NCBI GenBank assembly: GCA_947464585.1
Contig: CANHYS010000008.1
Coordinates: 1 to 14,760, forward strand
Direction of reading: 5' to 3'
DNA from: Planctomycetaceae bacterium
GTDB lineage: Bacteria > Planctomycetota > Planctomycetia > Pirellulales > UBA1268
Length of the DNA: 14,760 bases
Position numbers and translations under genes: made by a program. Each line of letters starts with the position of its first letter. The stretch's first letter is position 1. The notes beneath the pieces were generated by a model. It had not been told where the DNA came from. It ran no database searches and saw only the letters and a program-made list of their open reading frames with translations. Positions 1-8,131 of this stretch are shown piece after piece.

Positions 1-3000
1 AAGTTGGCGTCGAAGTCGATCGTCGTGCGAAGTCCCTCGCTCCAGTCGGGTGTCTCCGCGGGGAGCACAGAGCGGGGGATCGCGGCGGCGAGCGTCAGTC
101 CCTTGCCGCCGGCGTCGAGTCGGTGGGCGAGCCGCACCTGTGTCGCGAGGGCAACGTGCGCGAGCGATGTTTTGCCGACGGGCGAACCATAGGTCACAGG
201 ATGCGGTCCCGGGCCATTCCACGACGGATACATCGAGAGCGCCGTGGGAACGGTCTTCCCAGCGTCCTCGAAGAGGCCAACGATCAGCCGCAGATCGCCG
301 GGCCGGCCCGCCGGATCGTTGCCCGTCGCGGAAGGACTGCCTTGGAAATAGAGGCCGAGCGTGTCCGCGCCGCGGTCGTGCGTAAACAGCCGGTCCGCCG
401 GCTCAAGCGGCCTGACCCGGATCGGTGCGTCGCTCCTGACATGCCAGCGGAGATAGAGATGATCAAGGTCATACATCCCCCGGACCTCGACCTTGCATTC
501 GCCCTCACCGAAGGTGATGGCCTCGCACGATTCCCAGCCATCGATCGCCCCATCGAGGGCCGGTGGTCCGCCCGGCGAGGGCTGAAACCGCGCATAGGGC
601 GCCTTTCCCGCGCCGCCCCGCACCACCATCGCCATCGGCGGAGGCGGTGCCGTCTGCGCCGCCGTGAGCGTGACCTCCTTCGGCAGTCCGGCCATGCGTC
701 GAATCGCGAGATCCTTCGTCCAGCCGACCACCTCGAACAGGATCGGCGTGTGCTTGCCCCACTTGATGAAGACCTTGCCGGTCTCGTTGTTCAGGAAGCC
801 ACCGCCGCTGAAAAACTCCCCCGGAGCGCCGTAGATCGTCTGCCGGCTGAAACTGCCGTCGAGCAGCAGCGTGTCGACATAGAGCCCCTCGTCTGCGGTG
901 AAGACTTGCACCCCCGCCCGCGACTGATCGACGACGCCGATAAGCCCGTGCATCGGCTCGGTCATCTGAATGGACCCGACGAAGCCGTCACGTGAGGCAC
1001 GAATGTTGGCGGAGCGACCGATGCGCCAACGAATGTCATAACCTCCCTTGCCGTCGGGCACGTAGCGGCTGATCTTCTGCTCCGTACCGTGGTTGGCCGA
1101 AAGGGCACCGCAACGGATATCGGTCAACACCTCGCCGTTCGACGTCAGCACCACGCGTCGCCAGGCGCTGTTGATCGTGTCGGAGACTTCGTTGCCGCCG
1201 CGGAGCGCCGGCGCATTCCCTGCGGCCTTGGCGGCCATGATTGGATCGGTCAGCAGTCTCTTGAAACTGGCAAACACCGGGTTGCCGTGCGCATCGAACG
1301 ACTCCGGCGCCAGCCGCCAGATATCCCGTGTTCCCTCACCGGGGCAGAGCAGCGAGAAGTCGTGCTGCCAGCCGTCGCCGTGATACCCGAACACGCCACG
1401 CGGCACCTCGATCTTCTCGGCGCCGACCTCGCCCTCCTGGATCGTGCCATCACCATTGGCGTCGTGCCAGGCGAAGTAGTTCCTGTTTTTGCCGTCGACC
1501 TTGAGCACGAGTGCCGCCGACGCCAGGCAGCGATCGCCATCGAATCGGTAGACCGACAGGCCGCGGCCATACGCGAGGTACAGCCGGCCGTCGCGTCGGA
1601 TCATCCGCGGAAAGCTTCCCTCGCCGCGCCAGGTCCCGCCCAGGTCGCCCGTGACATGCGGCCACACCGCGTCGAGCGTCCACTGCCCGGTCTCGTTCGA
1701 GATGGCAAACCGAAGCAGGTATTCCCCGTGCCCCTGAATATAGATGTGGTCGGGATGAGCGGGATCCTCTGCATAGCCGTTGTTGGCATGAGGCACGAGC
1801 CCCTGCCATTCGCGGATCAATTCACCATCGGAAGACCACTCCGCGAATCGCCCGGGGCCATCGCCCTCCATGATGATCGCAAGGTCGCGTTTGCCATCGT
1901 GCCAGCACGAGACGCGACGCGGCCGCATCAGCGTCAGCCGGTCGTAATGACCAGGCATCTGCAACTCGGCCTTCCCGATCGTCCGCAGGGACTTACCATT
2001 CTCGCCGAAAACAAACACGTGATTGGCAGTCGGATCCGCCACGTAGATCCTACCGCTCGTATCGACGTCGAGATCCGCCGGTGCCTTCACCCCGGCGAGC
2101 ACGACCGGAGCAGACCATTCGCCCGCTGGCAGCCCCTGCGCGAGCTTCATCGAGCGGACGGCAAACGTATCGCCCAGCTGCTGGAGCGCAAACAGGGTGC
2201 CGTTCCGCACGGTAATCGCCACAGGCGAGGGCAGATCGACGGCTGCCAGTTTCTTGCCATTCTCGCCGTCGAGCACGGTGACGCGGTCGATGCGACTGTC
2301 TGCTTCGCCCCACGTATCACGGCCGGCACGATCCTTGCCCTTCATCTCCACCTTCACGGCCTCGGCAACATAGACGAAGGACCGGTCGCTCTCGCGCGAC
2401 GCCGCCAGCCCGCACGCGACGCCGTCGAGCAGCACGACGCCCTCACGATACATCGCGCGATCAGGCCCCCATTTGCCCTGCGCCTTGTAGATGAATGACC
2501 GCCCGAAGTCCTCGCCGACGGTCCAGACGCCCGAGCCATCGGTCGCGGTCCACGGCCCGCCAGCGGCACCCCCGGAGTTGAACGAGCCGACAATCTGATC
2601 GAGCCCGACCGGCTTCTTCAGGTCGAGCACGAAATTGTTCGTGCCGTTTTCGAGATACGTCCACGTGAAGACGGCCGACTCGCCGAAGGTTCCCACGTCA
2701 CCGGGAGGTGAGTTGACCGGGTCACCGTGCACCTTCGGCGGCTGCATGTCCTGATCGGGCCGGGGCAGAAACGCGAACGGCCCCCCGGCAAGCTTGGCGG
2801 TCAGCGTATGCGGCTTGCCGTCGCCGGCCCACGTTTCAGCCGGCAGGAAAATACCCTTCACGCCGTAGGTGCCCGGTGGCGCCGGCATGAAGTTGTCGTC
2901 GAGCCCGTCCCACGTGTCGGTGAACCGTCCCTTGTTTTCCGCGGTCACAGTCCGTGGCTCACCGGAGAGGAACGAACTGACGATCCAGTCTGGGGCGCTC

Positions 3001-4088
3001 GCATCGGTGATGGCCAGCGTCACGCGGTAGGTTTTCGGGAGCGGCCCGTCCGTCGGGAGCGTATAGGTGATCGGCACGCCCGTGGCAGGGGTGCTGGAAC
3101 TGCTGTCAACGCTTGTTGGCGATGAACTTCGCCCTGCGTTGTCTTTGGGCACACCTTCTTTCCTCGGACTTTCTTTCGCCGGTCTTTCGCTCGTGAGACC
3201 GTCCTTCGTGACGCCTGACATGGGATGAGACGTGACCGCGTCCCAAGCGATCTCCTGCAACACTCTGCGGAGCGAGGGGTCGATCCTGTCGAGTTCCCGA
3301 GCCCCATCGTCTAGTCCCACGGGTGAACGACCGTAGATGCATGCGAAGTTGCAGTAGGTCGCCAGCGCCATGACCGGGGCTTTCGCATGGCCAATGGGAT
3401 CAGTGAACAGCTCCGACTGCCGCTTGATGCCGGGCACATTCCCTGCGGCCACCCGTTCGCGCAGCCGCAGCACGGCATCGCCCACGGGAACGACGTGAAT
3501 GACGTCACGCCCATACTTTGCGTTGAGCGAGGCGATCTGGTTCTCGATCACCGCCTTAGCGCCGGCGTTCACCGCCCGAGGGCCGTCCAGTGACCGGGCA
3601 TCGCGTTCATCGTTGTGGTTGATCTTCTTGGCCGGATTCCAAAGGGCTGGATTGCCGATCGGCTCCCAATGGTCAAACGCCGGCCACGACATCTGCACAA
3701 GTCCCCGCAGTTGCGGGTTGTGCTTGAGGCCCAGATCCGTGAAGAGCGCGATGCCGTCATCGGGAACCATCCAGTTTGGCGACATGGTCAGCACATCCAC
3801 GTCACCGGCGATGAGCGCCTTCTTGGCGGGGTTCATCCTATCCGCCAGATCCCAGTGCTGCCGCACGCGTGACCCGCCGAGCATCTGCTTCCCGATCAAT
3901 TCATGACCGGTGATGCCAGCCGCCTTGGCCAGAGGGGCAAGCCGGTCGGCGACGAAGATGTGAAAGCTATGCGCCGTGACGAACACCCGCTGGCCGGCGT
4001 CCGGAGCCGGGCCGGTCGCTTCCGCAGCCAGACAAGGCGACCCGCAGATCGCGGCCAGCACGGCTACGAATAGCCAATGCGCACGCAT
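1..4088 (-). CDS. Giant secreted SGNH-like / Ig-like / beta-propeller / CBM9-like protein (3' end outside window)
   Basis: The frame is open from the ATG at 4088 to the left edge, at least 1362 codons with no stop, so the C-terminus is missing. Residues 1-22 look like a Sec signal peptide ending CLAA. Residues 35-260 resemble an SGNH-hydrolase-like family: AHSFH with Ser41, GGS at 71-73, SPNW with Asn105, and DPIGH at 230-234 followed by a YGRSPVGL block. The D-to-H spacing differs from classical DxxH, so catalysis is uncertain. A Ser/Lys/Arg-rich linker (about 290-330) leads to a FlgD-type Ig-like segment with TWDGLDD near 395. An NHL-like propeller follows, holding an EF-hand-type loop at 876-887, a GLYVD block near 1067 and a CBM9-like region from about 1175. 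An in-frame ATG at 4124 has a closely spaced GGAAGG and is an alternative start; 4088 lacks a clear ribosome site but gives the better signal peptide. It may be read with the upstream lipoprotein gene, 108 bases away. Confidence 0.85.
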   Translation of the reverse strand, partial: MRAHWLFVAVLAAICGSPCLAAEATGPAPDAGQRVFVTAHSFHIFVADRLAPLAKAAGITGHELIGKQMLGGSRVRQHWDLADRMNPAKKALIAGDVDVLTMSPNWMVPDDGIALFTDLGLKHNPQLRGLVQMSWPAFDHWEPIGNPALWNPAKKINHNDERDARSLDGPRAVNAGAKAVIENQIASLNAKYGRDVIHVVPVGDAVLRLRERVAAGNVPGIKRQSELFTDPIGHAKAPVMALATYCNFACIYGRSPVGLDDGARELDRIDPSLRRVLQEIAWDAVTSHPMSGVTKDGLTSERPAKESPRKEGVPKDNAGRSSSPTSVDSSSSTPATGVPITYTLPTDGPLPKTYRVTLAITDASAPDWIVSSFLSGEPRTVTAENKGRFTDTWDGLDDNFMPAPPGTYGVKGIFLPAETWAGDGKPHTLTAKLAGGPFAFLPRPDQDMQPPKVHGDPVNSPPGDVGTFGESAVFTWTYLENGTNNFVLDLKKPVGLDQIVGSFNSGGAAGGPWTATDGSGVWTVGEDFGRSFIYKAQGKWGPDRAMYREGVVLLDGVACGLAASRESDRSFVYVAEAVKVEMKGKDRAGRDTWGEADSRIDRVTVLDGENGKKLAAVDLPSPVAITVRNGTLFALQQLGDTFAVRSMKLAQGLPAGEWSAPVVLAGVKAPADLDVDTSGRIYVADPTANHVFVFGENGKSLRTIGKAELQMPGHYDRLTLMRPRRVSCWHDGKRDLAIIMEGDGPGRFAEWSSDGELIREWQGLVPHANNGYAEDPAHPDHIYIQGHGEYLLRFAISNETGQWTLDAVWPHVTGDLGGTWRGEGSFPRMIRRDGRLYLAYGRGLSVYRFDGDRCLASAALVLKVDGKNRNYFAWHDANGDGTIQEGEVGAEKIEVPRGVFGYHGDGWQHDFSLLCPGEGTRDIWRLAPESFDAHGNPVFASFKRLLTDPIMAAKAAGNAPALRGGNEVSDTINSAWRRVVLTSNGEVLTDIRCGALSANHGTEQKISRYVPDGKGGYDIRWRIGRSANIRASRDGFVGSIQMTEPMHGLIGVVDQSRAGVQVFTADEGLYVDTLLLDGSFSRQTIYGAPGEFFSGGGFLNNETGKVFIKWGKHTPILFEVVGWTKDLAIRRMAGLPKEVTLTAAQTAPPPPMAMVVRGGAGKAPYARFQPSPGGPPALDGAIDGWESCEAITFGEGECKVEVRGMYDLDHLYLRWHVRSDAPIRVRPLEPADRLFTHDRGADTLGLYFQGSPSATGNDPAGRPGDLRLIVGLFEDAGKTVPTALSMYPSWNGPGPHPVTYGSPVGKTSLAHVALATQVRLAHRLDAGGKGLTLAAAIPRSVLPAETPDWSEGLRTTIDFDAN
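1428..1463 (-). other. EF-hand-type calcium-binding loop in the giant secreted protein
   Basis: The encoded segment is DANGDGTIQEGE, residues 876-887. It fits the 12-residue EF-hand/dockerin loop: acidic or amide residues at positions 1, 3 and 5, Gly at 6, Ile at 8 and Glu at 12. Such loops bind calcium in many extracellular proteins. The paralogue encoded at 9180-12764 has an equivalent loop at a comparable place in its propeller. Confidence 0.7.
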
Positions 4089-4108
4089 TCGATCTAGGAG
4101 TGGGGAAG

Positions 4109-4124
4109 ATGTGTCAGAACACAT
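4109..4124. repeat. Perfect 6-bp inverted repeat upstream of the giant gene
   Basis: ATGTGT and ACACAT flank a 4-base loop, 21 bases upstream of the chosen start of the giant minus-strand gene. The repeat includes the alternative ATG at 4124, so a hairpin here could mask that start. It could equally be an operator half-site pair or chance. No function is shown. Confidence 0.4.
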
Positions 4125-4131
4125 GTCCCTT

Positions 4132-4144
4132 CCGCCGAAGGCGG
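4132..4144 (-). repeat. Short GC hairpin between the lipoprotein and the giant gene
   Basis: On the minus strand CCGCC and GGCGG pair around a UUC loop, making a 5-bp all-GC stem. It lies between the lipoprotein stop at 4197 and the giant gene. No U-run follows in the direction of transcription, so it does not look like a complete intrinsic terminator. It could pause RNA polymerase or stabilise an mRNA end. Confidence 0.35.
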
Positions 4145-4196
4145 CACTACCAAACTGGGCAGGGTGCTTCGCAGAAACGATTCCGGACATCTGTTT

Positions 4197-4607
4197 TTAT
4201 TCCTGCATGTCGAAGGTGAAGACGTTGTCCTTCCCGGCGACGACGTCGGCCTTGAGCGGCGTGGTCTGGTAGGCCCTGTAGCCCTCCGGGATGTCGGGCC
4301 GGGGAATGGGTGAGATCGATCCCGGGAGAAACTCGGGCACGGGCTCGACCGCCACGACACACGCCCCCTTGAAGGCGCCGTCGCCTTTCGTCAGCGTGTT
4401 GAGCACGAACCGGCCGGTGTCGTCGGTCTCACCCGCGCCGGCCGGCCGGCCCTGCGGCAAGAACTTCACGACGGCCTTGGGGACGGGCTGCCCCTTGAAC
4501 GTGAGCGTGCCCGACACGCGGCCCATGTCGCGGCGGCCGCAGCCGCCCGCGACCACGACGAGGAACAGGGCTAGCCCCAAGGCTCGCAGGGCATGAGGCA
4601 TGCTCAT
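4197..4607 (-). CDS. Small lipoprotein with carboxypeptidase-regulatory-like (transthyretin-like) fold
   Basis: The 136-residue protein starts with a lipoprotein signal: a hydrophobic stretch at about 10-19 followed by AGGC with the lipidated Cys at residue 23. The mature part begins GRVSGTLTFKGQPVPKAVV and contains a DDTGRF turn. This is typical of carboxypeptidase regulatory-like/transthyretin-like domains, which planctomycetes often encode beside DUF1559 genes. The start overlaps the DUF1559 stop in an ATGA junction (4604-4607), and an AAGGTGAT ribosome site lies inside the end of that gene, so translational coupling is very likely. A second Met at residue 3 is possible but further from a suitable ribosome site. 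The role is probably a structural or binding partner of the pseudopilin at the envelope; that is inference from pairing, not activity. Confidence 0.87.
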   Translation of the reverse strand: MSMPHALRALGLALFLVVVAGGCGRRDMGRVSGTLTFKGQPVPKAVVKFLPQGRPAGAGETDDTGRFVLNTLTKGDGAFKGACVVAVEPVPEFLPGSISPIPRPDIPEGYRAYQTTPLKADVVAGKDNVFTFDMQE

Positions 4608-5737
4608 GGCATCACCTTCTGCACCTGGCCGCCCGCTGTGTCGCGGATGGCGAGCATCTGGTAGATGACAAAATCAATCGATTCGGCATACCACTGCACG
4701 GAGCCATCGGCCAGCACGAACTGTGCGCCACCACCGTGGTCCGAGCGGAAGGGCATGCCGCTGTCGCGATCGGAGACGACGTCGTAGGCGTTGTTGCAGA
4801 TCTTCGTGCCAAGCGGATCGCGGATCCACGCGATGTTGGCGATGGATCCCACGCCGCAACCCGTGTTGTAGGCAAACCAGCCACCGGCTGACCATCCACT
4901 TCTCAAGCCGGAGCGACAGTCGTTCTGCGCGCCGGCAATTGTCATGCCCCAGCTCGACTGCTCGCCGATTGCCATCACCTTGGAAAGGCCGTCGGTGATC
5001 TCGCGAAATTTGACGCCTTGCGTGTTTCTGGCGTCGCCTTTTTTGCCGGTCGCACTGCTCGTGATGTCCCACGGGAGCTGGAACACGCCGTTGAAGCATC
5101 GCCAGCATGTGGAGTCGAGGCCACCACAGCGGTTCCGTGTTGAATTCGTAACCCATGTTCCGTTCTGCGAACGGGACGAATTCCAGCCGAGGTCGCTCGC
5201 GCCCATGATGCCGGCATAACTGGGCTGGATCGGGCCCGTGGCGCTGCCCCCCTTCAGAGCACCGGAATTTCCTGTGTGAAAGTTAGGCATCGGGCTCGAT
5301 GGGCAGATGAGGGTAGTCGAGCGGAAGCTCTTGATCGCGGTCTGGTTCGCGGGCGAACCACCATTTCCGTTGCCGACGCCCCAGGTCAGCCCCGTCGTCG
5401 GGAGCGAATCCCAGTTGAGCTTGTTGTACGTAGCCTCGTCCTCCATGAAGGGAAGAATGCCTGCGATCCAGCTGTATCCCGGCGCAGAGCCAGCCCAGTA
5501 GACGGCCGGGGGCAGCATTTGCCGTGCATCTGCGAAGTTGTGCAGTGCCTGGCCAAGCTGCTTGAGGTTGTTGCCGCACGTGCTCCGTCGCGCCGCCTCG
5601 CGGGCGGCCTGCACGGCTGGCAGCAAGAGTCCGACGAGCGTGCCGATGATCGCGATCACGACCAACAATTCGACGAGCGTAAACGCATGACGGCCGTCGC
5701 CAACGCGTGCTCTGATTCCCACGTTGAAGACCGCCAT
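4604..5737 (-). CDS. DUF1559 family pseudopilin-like protein (prepilin-type N-terminal signal)
   Basis: The 377-residue protein has a type IV prepilin-like start: AFTLVELLVVIAIIGTLVG at residues 18-36, with Glu at +5 after the predicted cleavage before Phe19. The -1 residue is Ala rather than the usual Gly. The next block, LLPAVQAAREAARR, is the DUF1559 hallmark, and the C-terminal HGGGAQFVLADGSVQW motif is the expected family ending. DUF1559 proteins are greatly expanded in planctomycetes and are thought to be exported pseudopilin-like surface or secretion components; the role of individual members is mostly unknown. The start at 5737 is preceded by a strong GGGAGGT site five to six bases away. 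A longer frame back to 5818 lacks such support and would place extra residues before the prepilin signal. The stop overlaps the lipoprotein start. It lies 91 bases after the FecR gene. Confidence 0.93.
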   Translation of the reverse strand: MAVFNVGIRARVGDGRHAFTLVELLVVIAIIGTLVGLLLPAVQAAREAARRSTCGNNLKQLGQALHNFADARQMLPPAVYWAGSAPGYSWIAGILPFMEDEATYNKLNWDSLPTTGLTWGVGNGNGGSPANQTAIKSFRSTTLICPSSPMPNFHTGNSGALKGGSATGPIQPSYAGIMGASDLGWNSSRSQNGTWVTNSTRNRCGGLDSTCWRCFNGVFQLPWDITSSATGKKGDARNTQGVKFREITDGLSKVMAIGEQSSWGMTIAGAQNDCRSGLRSGWSAGGWFAYNTGCGVGSIANIAWIRDPLGTKICNNAYDVVSDRDSGMPFRSDHGGGAQFVLADGSVQWYAESIDFVIYQMLAIRDTAGGQVQKVMP

Positions 5738-5828
5738 GTCACACCTCCCGAAAAAATAACGATAAGAAAAGAGAAACCGACTCCCCCGACACCACAAATG
5801 AAATAGTACTTTAGACAACCGACCACCG
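5738..5828 (-). promoter_or_regulatory. AT-richer spacer between the FecR and DUF1559 genes
   Basis: This 91-base spacer is clearly poorer in GC than its surroundings and pyrimidine-rich in the transcribed direction, with T-runs shortly before the DUF1559 ribosome site. I see no convincing -35/-10 pair and no terminator hairpin. It could hold a secondary promoter for the DUF1559/lipoprotein pair or simply be a leader inside one long transcript. Confidence 0.3.
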
Positions 5829-7559
5829 TCACCGATACTCCGCCCGACCCCACGTGGCCGCCCGCTCCCAGACGTTGATTCGAAGTGGCTCGTGAGGATT
5901 GTGAATTTCGACCATGTGGTCCCGCCGCATCCGGCCGGCCGCGTCGCTCCAGTTCACCTGCCAGACGGCGGCGAGCATGTCGCCGGCCCGCGGCGGATCG
6001 TCGGCACAGTTCAGCAACGTCCAGGGGATCGCGTATTCGAGGACATAGCCTTTGGCATCGGTGTCGCGGGTGAAGGCGGCCCGAAAGCCGCTGGGGCTGA
6101 GGACGAGATCGTCGAACCGCATCCCGTGGTTGATCGTCAGGCAGGGTGTCTGGCTCGGCGCGTGATACCAGAGCGTGAGATGCGCGAGGCGGAGATTTCG
6201 CGCCGCCACCTTCTGCTCGGGCGTGGGTTCGAGGTACCGCTGAGCGAAATAACCCGCCGTATTGCCGTTCGCAGGCCAGCCCATCTGCCGGTCGGTCGAC
6301 AGCCGCACCTGCACGCTGCCGCCTCGCCAGCCGTCGCCCGGATTGATCGCAGGATCGACCACGCTTCGCATCGGCTCCGGGTCGCCCACATGCGCCGCGA
6401 GGTAGAGATATCCGTCGTCGTACATCATTCGGCCATCCGCCCAGTCCGGGCAGGAGGGCGTGCCGTCGCGGAAGCTGACGAACCCTGGGCCTTGCTGCCA
6501 CTCGTCAAGCCGGCCGTCGATCGTGACCGATTCGGGGGCGCGGTGCACCGCGATCGAGTCGAACTGCGGCCGGCCCCACTGGCGGAGCTCTTCCGCCGCA
6601 TCAACCGGCACGCGGGTGCTCGCCACGGGGATGCCAGGCTCGGCCGGTAGCCGGCGGACGAAACGGCTTTCGGAATAAGGGATCGGCTCCGGCTCTTCCG
6701 GCCCGTGAGGCGAGAACCGGGCCGACTGCCCAGCCTCCAGCCGCTTGGGAAACCGCGGAGCGGCGCCGCTCGATCGGCCCGTCGCGATCACGGCGCCCTC
6801 GTAGACCTGCACATCGGTGAAAAAACCCTGCGACGCCCTCACGGCAAACTCGGTGCCGAGGTCGAGCACGTCGGCCGTGGCCGTCTTGAGCCGGAAGCCG
6901 TTCGTGCCCTTGGGCATGCGGACGACCGCGCTCCCGTCGTGGAGGAAGGCCTCCATCTCGCCGCCCAGATCGAGATCTGCCGGGCCTTCGAGGGTGATCA
7001 CCACGCCGTTTTTGAGTGTCAGCTCCAAGGCCCCGTCGAGGATCACCACCCGCCCGGCTCCGATCGCCTTGCCCACCGCAAGCGACTCCGCCGCGTCGCC
7101 GGCCAGGAGAAACTGGCTCCGCGTGATCGTGGCCAGTGGGGACGGTGCCGCCGGGACGCTTGCTGCAAGCCGCGCGGGCGCAGGAGCATGTGCCTGATTG
7201 CTCGGCGAGAGGAGCAGCATCGCCACCGCGGCCGTGATCCCAGCCGCGCCGAACAACGCCGCAGCCCAGCCTCCCGACAGCCGGCTCGGCAACCAGCCTC
7301 GCAGCCATCTTTCTAGCGCATTTTGTAGTCTTGGTTGCCGCATGTTCGCGGGCCCGCTCGTCGGCTGCTCCTCACTCTCAGCACCCCAGGCCAGCCGGGC
7401 CGCCTCGGAGAGCACGCCGTGAAACGCCGCCCGATCCCAGAAGGCGTCGCGGGCGGCAGCCGATTCGAGAAGCTCGGCCTCCAGCTCAGCGAACTGGGCG
7501 TCGTCGAGCGTGCCGTTGAGCCAGGCTTCGATCAGGCTGTCGCGGTAGTCGAAGTTCAT
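5829..7559 (-). CDS. FecR-like anti-sigma/sensor membrane protein with C-terminal CBM9-like domain
   Basis: The 576-residue protein probably senses an envelope or extracellular ligand and controls the sigma factor encoded just before it. Residues 5-58 form the acidic helical N-terminus seen in planctomycete FecR proteins (LIEAWLNGTLDDAQFAELE). One transmembrane helix lies at about 97-117, with the N-terminus predicted to be cytoplasmic. Residues about 150-285 are the FecR domain, including VLDLGTEFAV and VQVYEGAV. From about 335 a CBM9-like beta-sandwich begins with VTIDGRLDEW and runs to the end. Planctomycete FecR proteins more usually carry a LamG domain, so this pairing is notable. The start overlaps the sigma stop in an ATGA junction at 7556-7559 and has GGAGG seven bases upstream. 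Direct binding to the sigma factor and ligand identity are inferred. Confidence 0.88.
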   Translation of the reverse strand: MNFDYRDSLIEAWLNGTLDDAQFAELEAELLESAAARDAFWDRAAFHGVLSEAARLAWGAESEEQPTSGPANMRQPRLQNALERWLRGWLPSRLSGGWAAALFGAAGITAAVAMLLLSPSNQAHAPAPARLAASVPAAPSPLATITRSQFLLAGDAAESLAVGKAIGAGRVVILDGALELTLKNGVVITLEGPADLDLGGEMEAFLHDGSAVVRMPKGTNGFRLKTATADVLDLGTEFAVRASQGFFTDVQVYEGAVIATGRSSGAAPRFPKRLEAGQSARFSPHGPEEPEPIPYSESRFVRRLPAEPGIPVASTRVPVDAAEELRQWGRPQFDSIAVHRAPESVTIDGRLDEWQQGPGFVSFRDGTPSCPDWADGRMMYDDGYLYLAAHVGDPEPMRSVVDPAINPGDGWRGGSVQVRLSTDRQMGWPANGNTAGYFAQRYLEPTPEQKVAARNLRLAHLTLWYHAPSQTPCLTINHGMRFDDLVLSPSGFRAAFTRDTDAKGYVLEYAIPWTLLNCADDPPRAGDMLAAVWQVNWSDAAGRMRRDHMVEIHNPHEPLRINVWERAATWGRAEYR

Positions 7560-8131
7560 GATGCGGCCTCCACAACGCCCGGCCCGGCGTTAAGCTTTCG
7601 CTGCACGCACTCCCGCAGAAGGTCGCGGGCCTTGGTGAGCGTGGTGTTGACCCCCGAGATCGACCGGCCGAACATCGCGGCTAGTTCCGTGGGGCCGTGC
7701 TGCGAGAAATATCGCTGCCGCACCAGTTCCTGCATCTTCGGCGGCAGCTCCGTCAGGCAGTCGAGCAGCGGCTCGAGCCGATCTTCGCCGAGCGTGTCTG
7801 GCTTGAGCGCCGCCGCCAGCGATTCGATCACCCGCGGCGAAAACCGACGGGCGGAACGTCTGCTTTCGAGCACCTTGAATCGGGCGATGGCGAGCATCCA
7901 GTGACGGAAGCTGGCGTCGGGCCGGAAGTCGGACGCCTTGGCCGTGATCGTCAGAAACACCTCCTGGACGATGTCGTCGGTGACCCCAAAATCGCCGGTG
8001 AGTGCCAGCACAAACGACCGCAACTGTGATTGATACCGCACAAAGAGCTGTTGCACCCGCACCGTTGCCTCGCCGGGCAGGACAGGAGCCGGCTGGCCGG
8101 CTGAAGGCAGTTGGTTTTTTTCGGCTGGCAT
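7556..8131 (-). CDS. ECF-type sigma-70 family RNA polymerase sigma factor
   Basis: The 191-residue protein has the two-domain plan of an extracytoplasmic-function sigma factor. Region 2 spans about 25-93, with LTGDFGVTDDIVQEVFLTI and a FRHWMLAIARFKVLESRR segment typical of the Rhodopirellula/Verrucomicrobium sigma family. Region 4 spans about 118-180, with LPPKMQELVRQRYF followed by the helix-turn-helix GPTELAAMFGRSISGVNTTL. It would direct RNA polymerase to a specific promoter set, under control of the FecR-like protein encoded immediately downstream with a 4-base overlap. The start has GGGGGAG seven bases upstream. Many ECF factors drive their own operon, but I found no recognisable ECF promoter motif (GGAAC with a matching -10) ahead of this gene. 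The target set is unknown. Confidence 0.93.
   Translation of the reverse strand: MPAEKNQLPSAGQPAPVLPGEATVRVQQLFVRYQSQLRSFVLALTGDFGVTDDIVQEVFLTITAKASDFRPDASFRHWMLAIARFKVLESRRSARRFSPRVIESLAAALKPDTLGEDRLEPLLDCLTELPPKMQELVRQRYFSQHGPTELAAMFGRSISGVNTTLTKARDLLRECVQRKLNAGPGVVEAAS

Noticed and set aside
123..995. Plus-strand open frame of 290 codons
   Set aside because: It lies in exact codon register opposite the giant minus-strand gene, lacks recognisable domains and is Arg/Pro/His-rich, as expected for an antisense frame in high-GC DNA.
1089..2498. Plus-strand open frame of 469 codons
   Set aside because: It is also in register opposite the giant gene. The minus-strand reading has a signal peptide, propeller motifs and an EF-hand loop; the plus reading shows no domain pattern.
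5738..5818. Extended N-terminus of the DUF1559 gene starting at 5818
   Set aside because: The start at 5737 has a strong GGGAGGT site and gives the normal short leader before the prepilin signal.
5656..6501. Minus-strand frame of 281 codons overlapping the FecR and DUF1559 genes
   Set aside because: It runs in another frame through two well-supported genes and shows only Arg/Gly/Ala-rich sequence with no domain.
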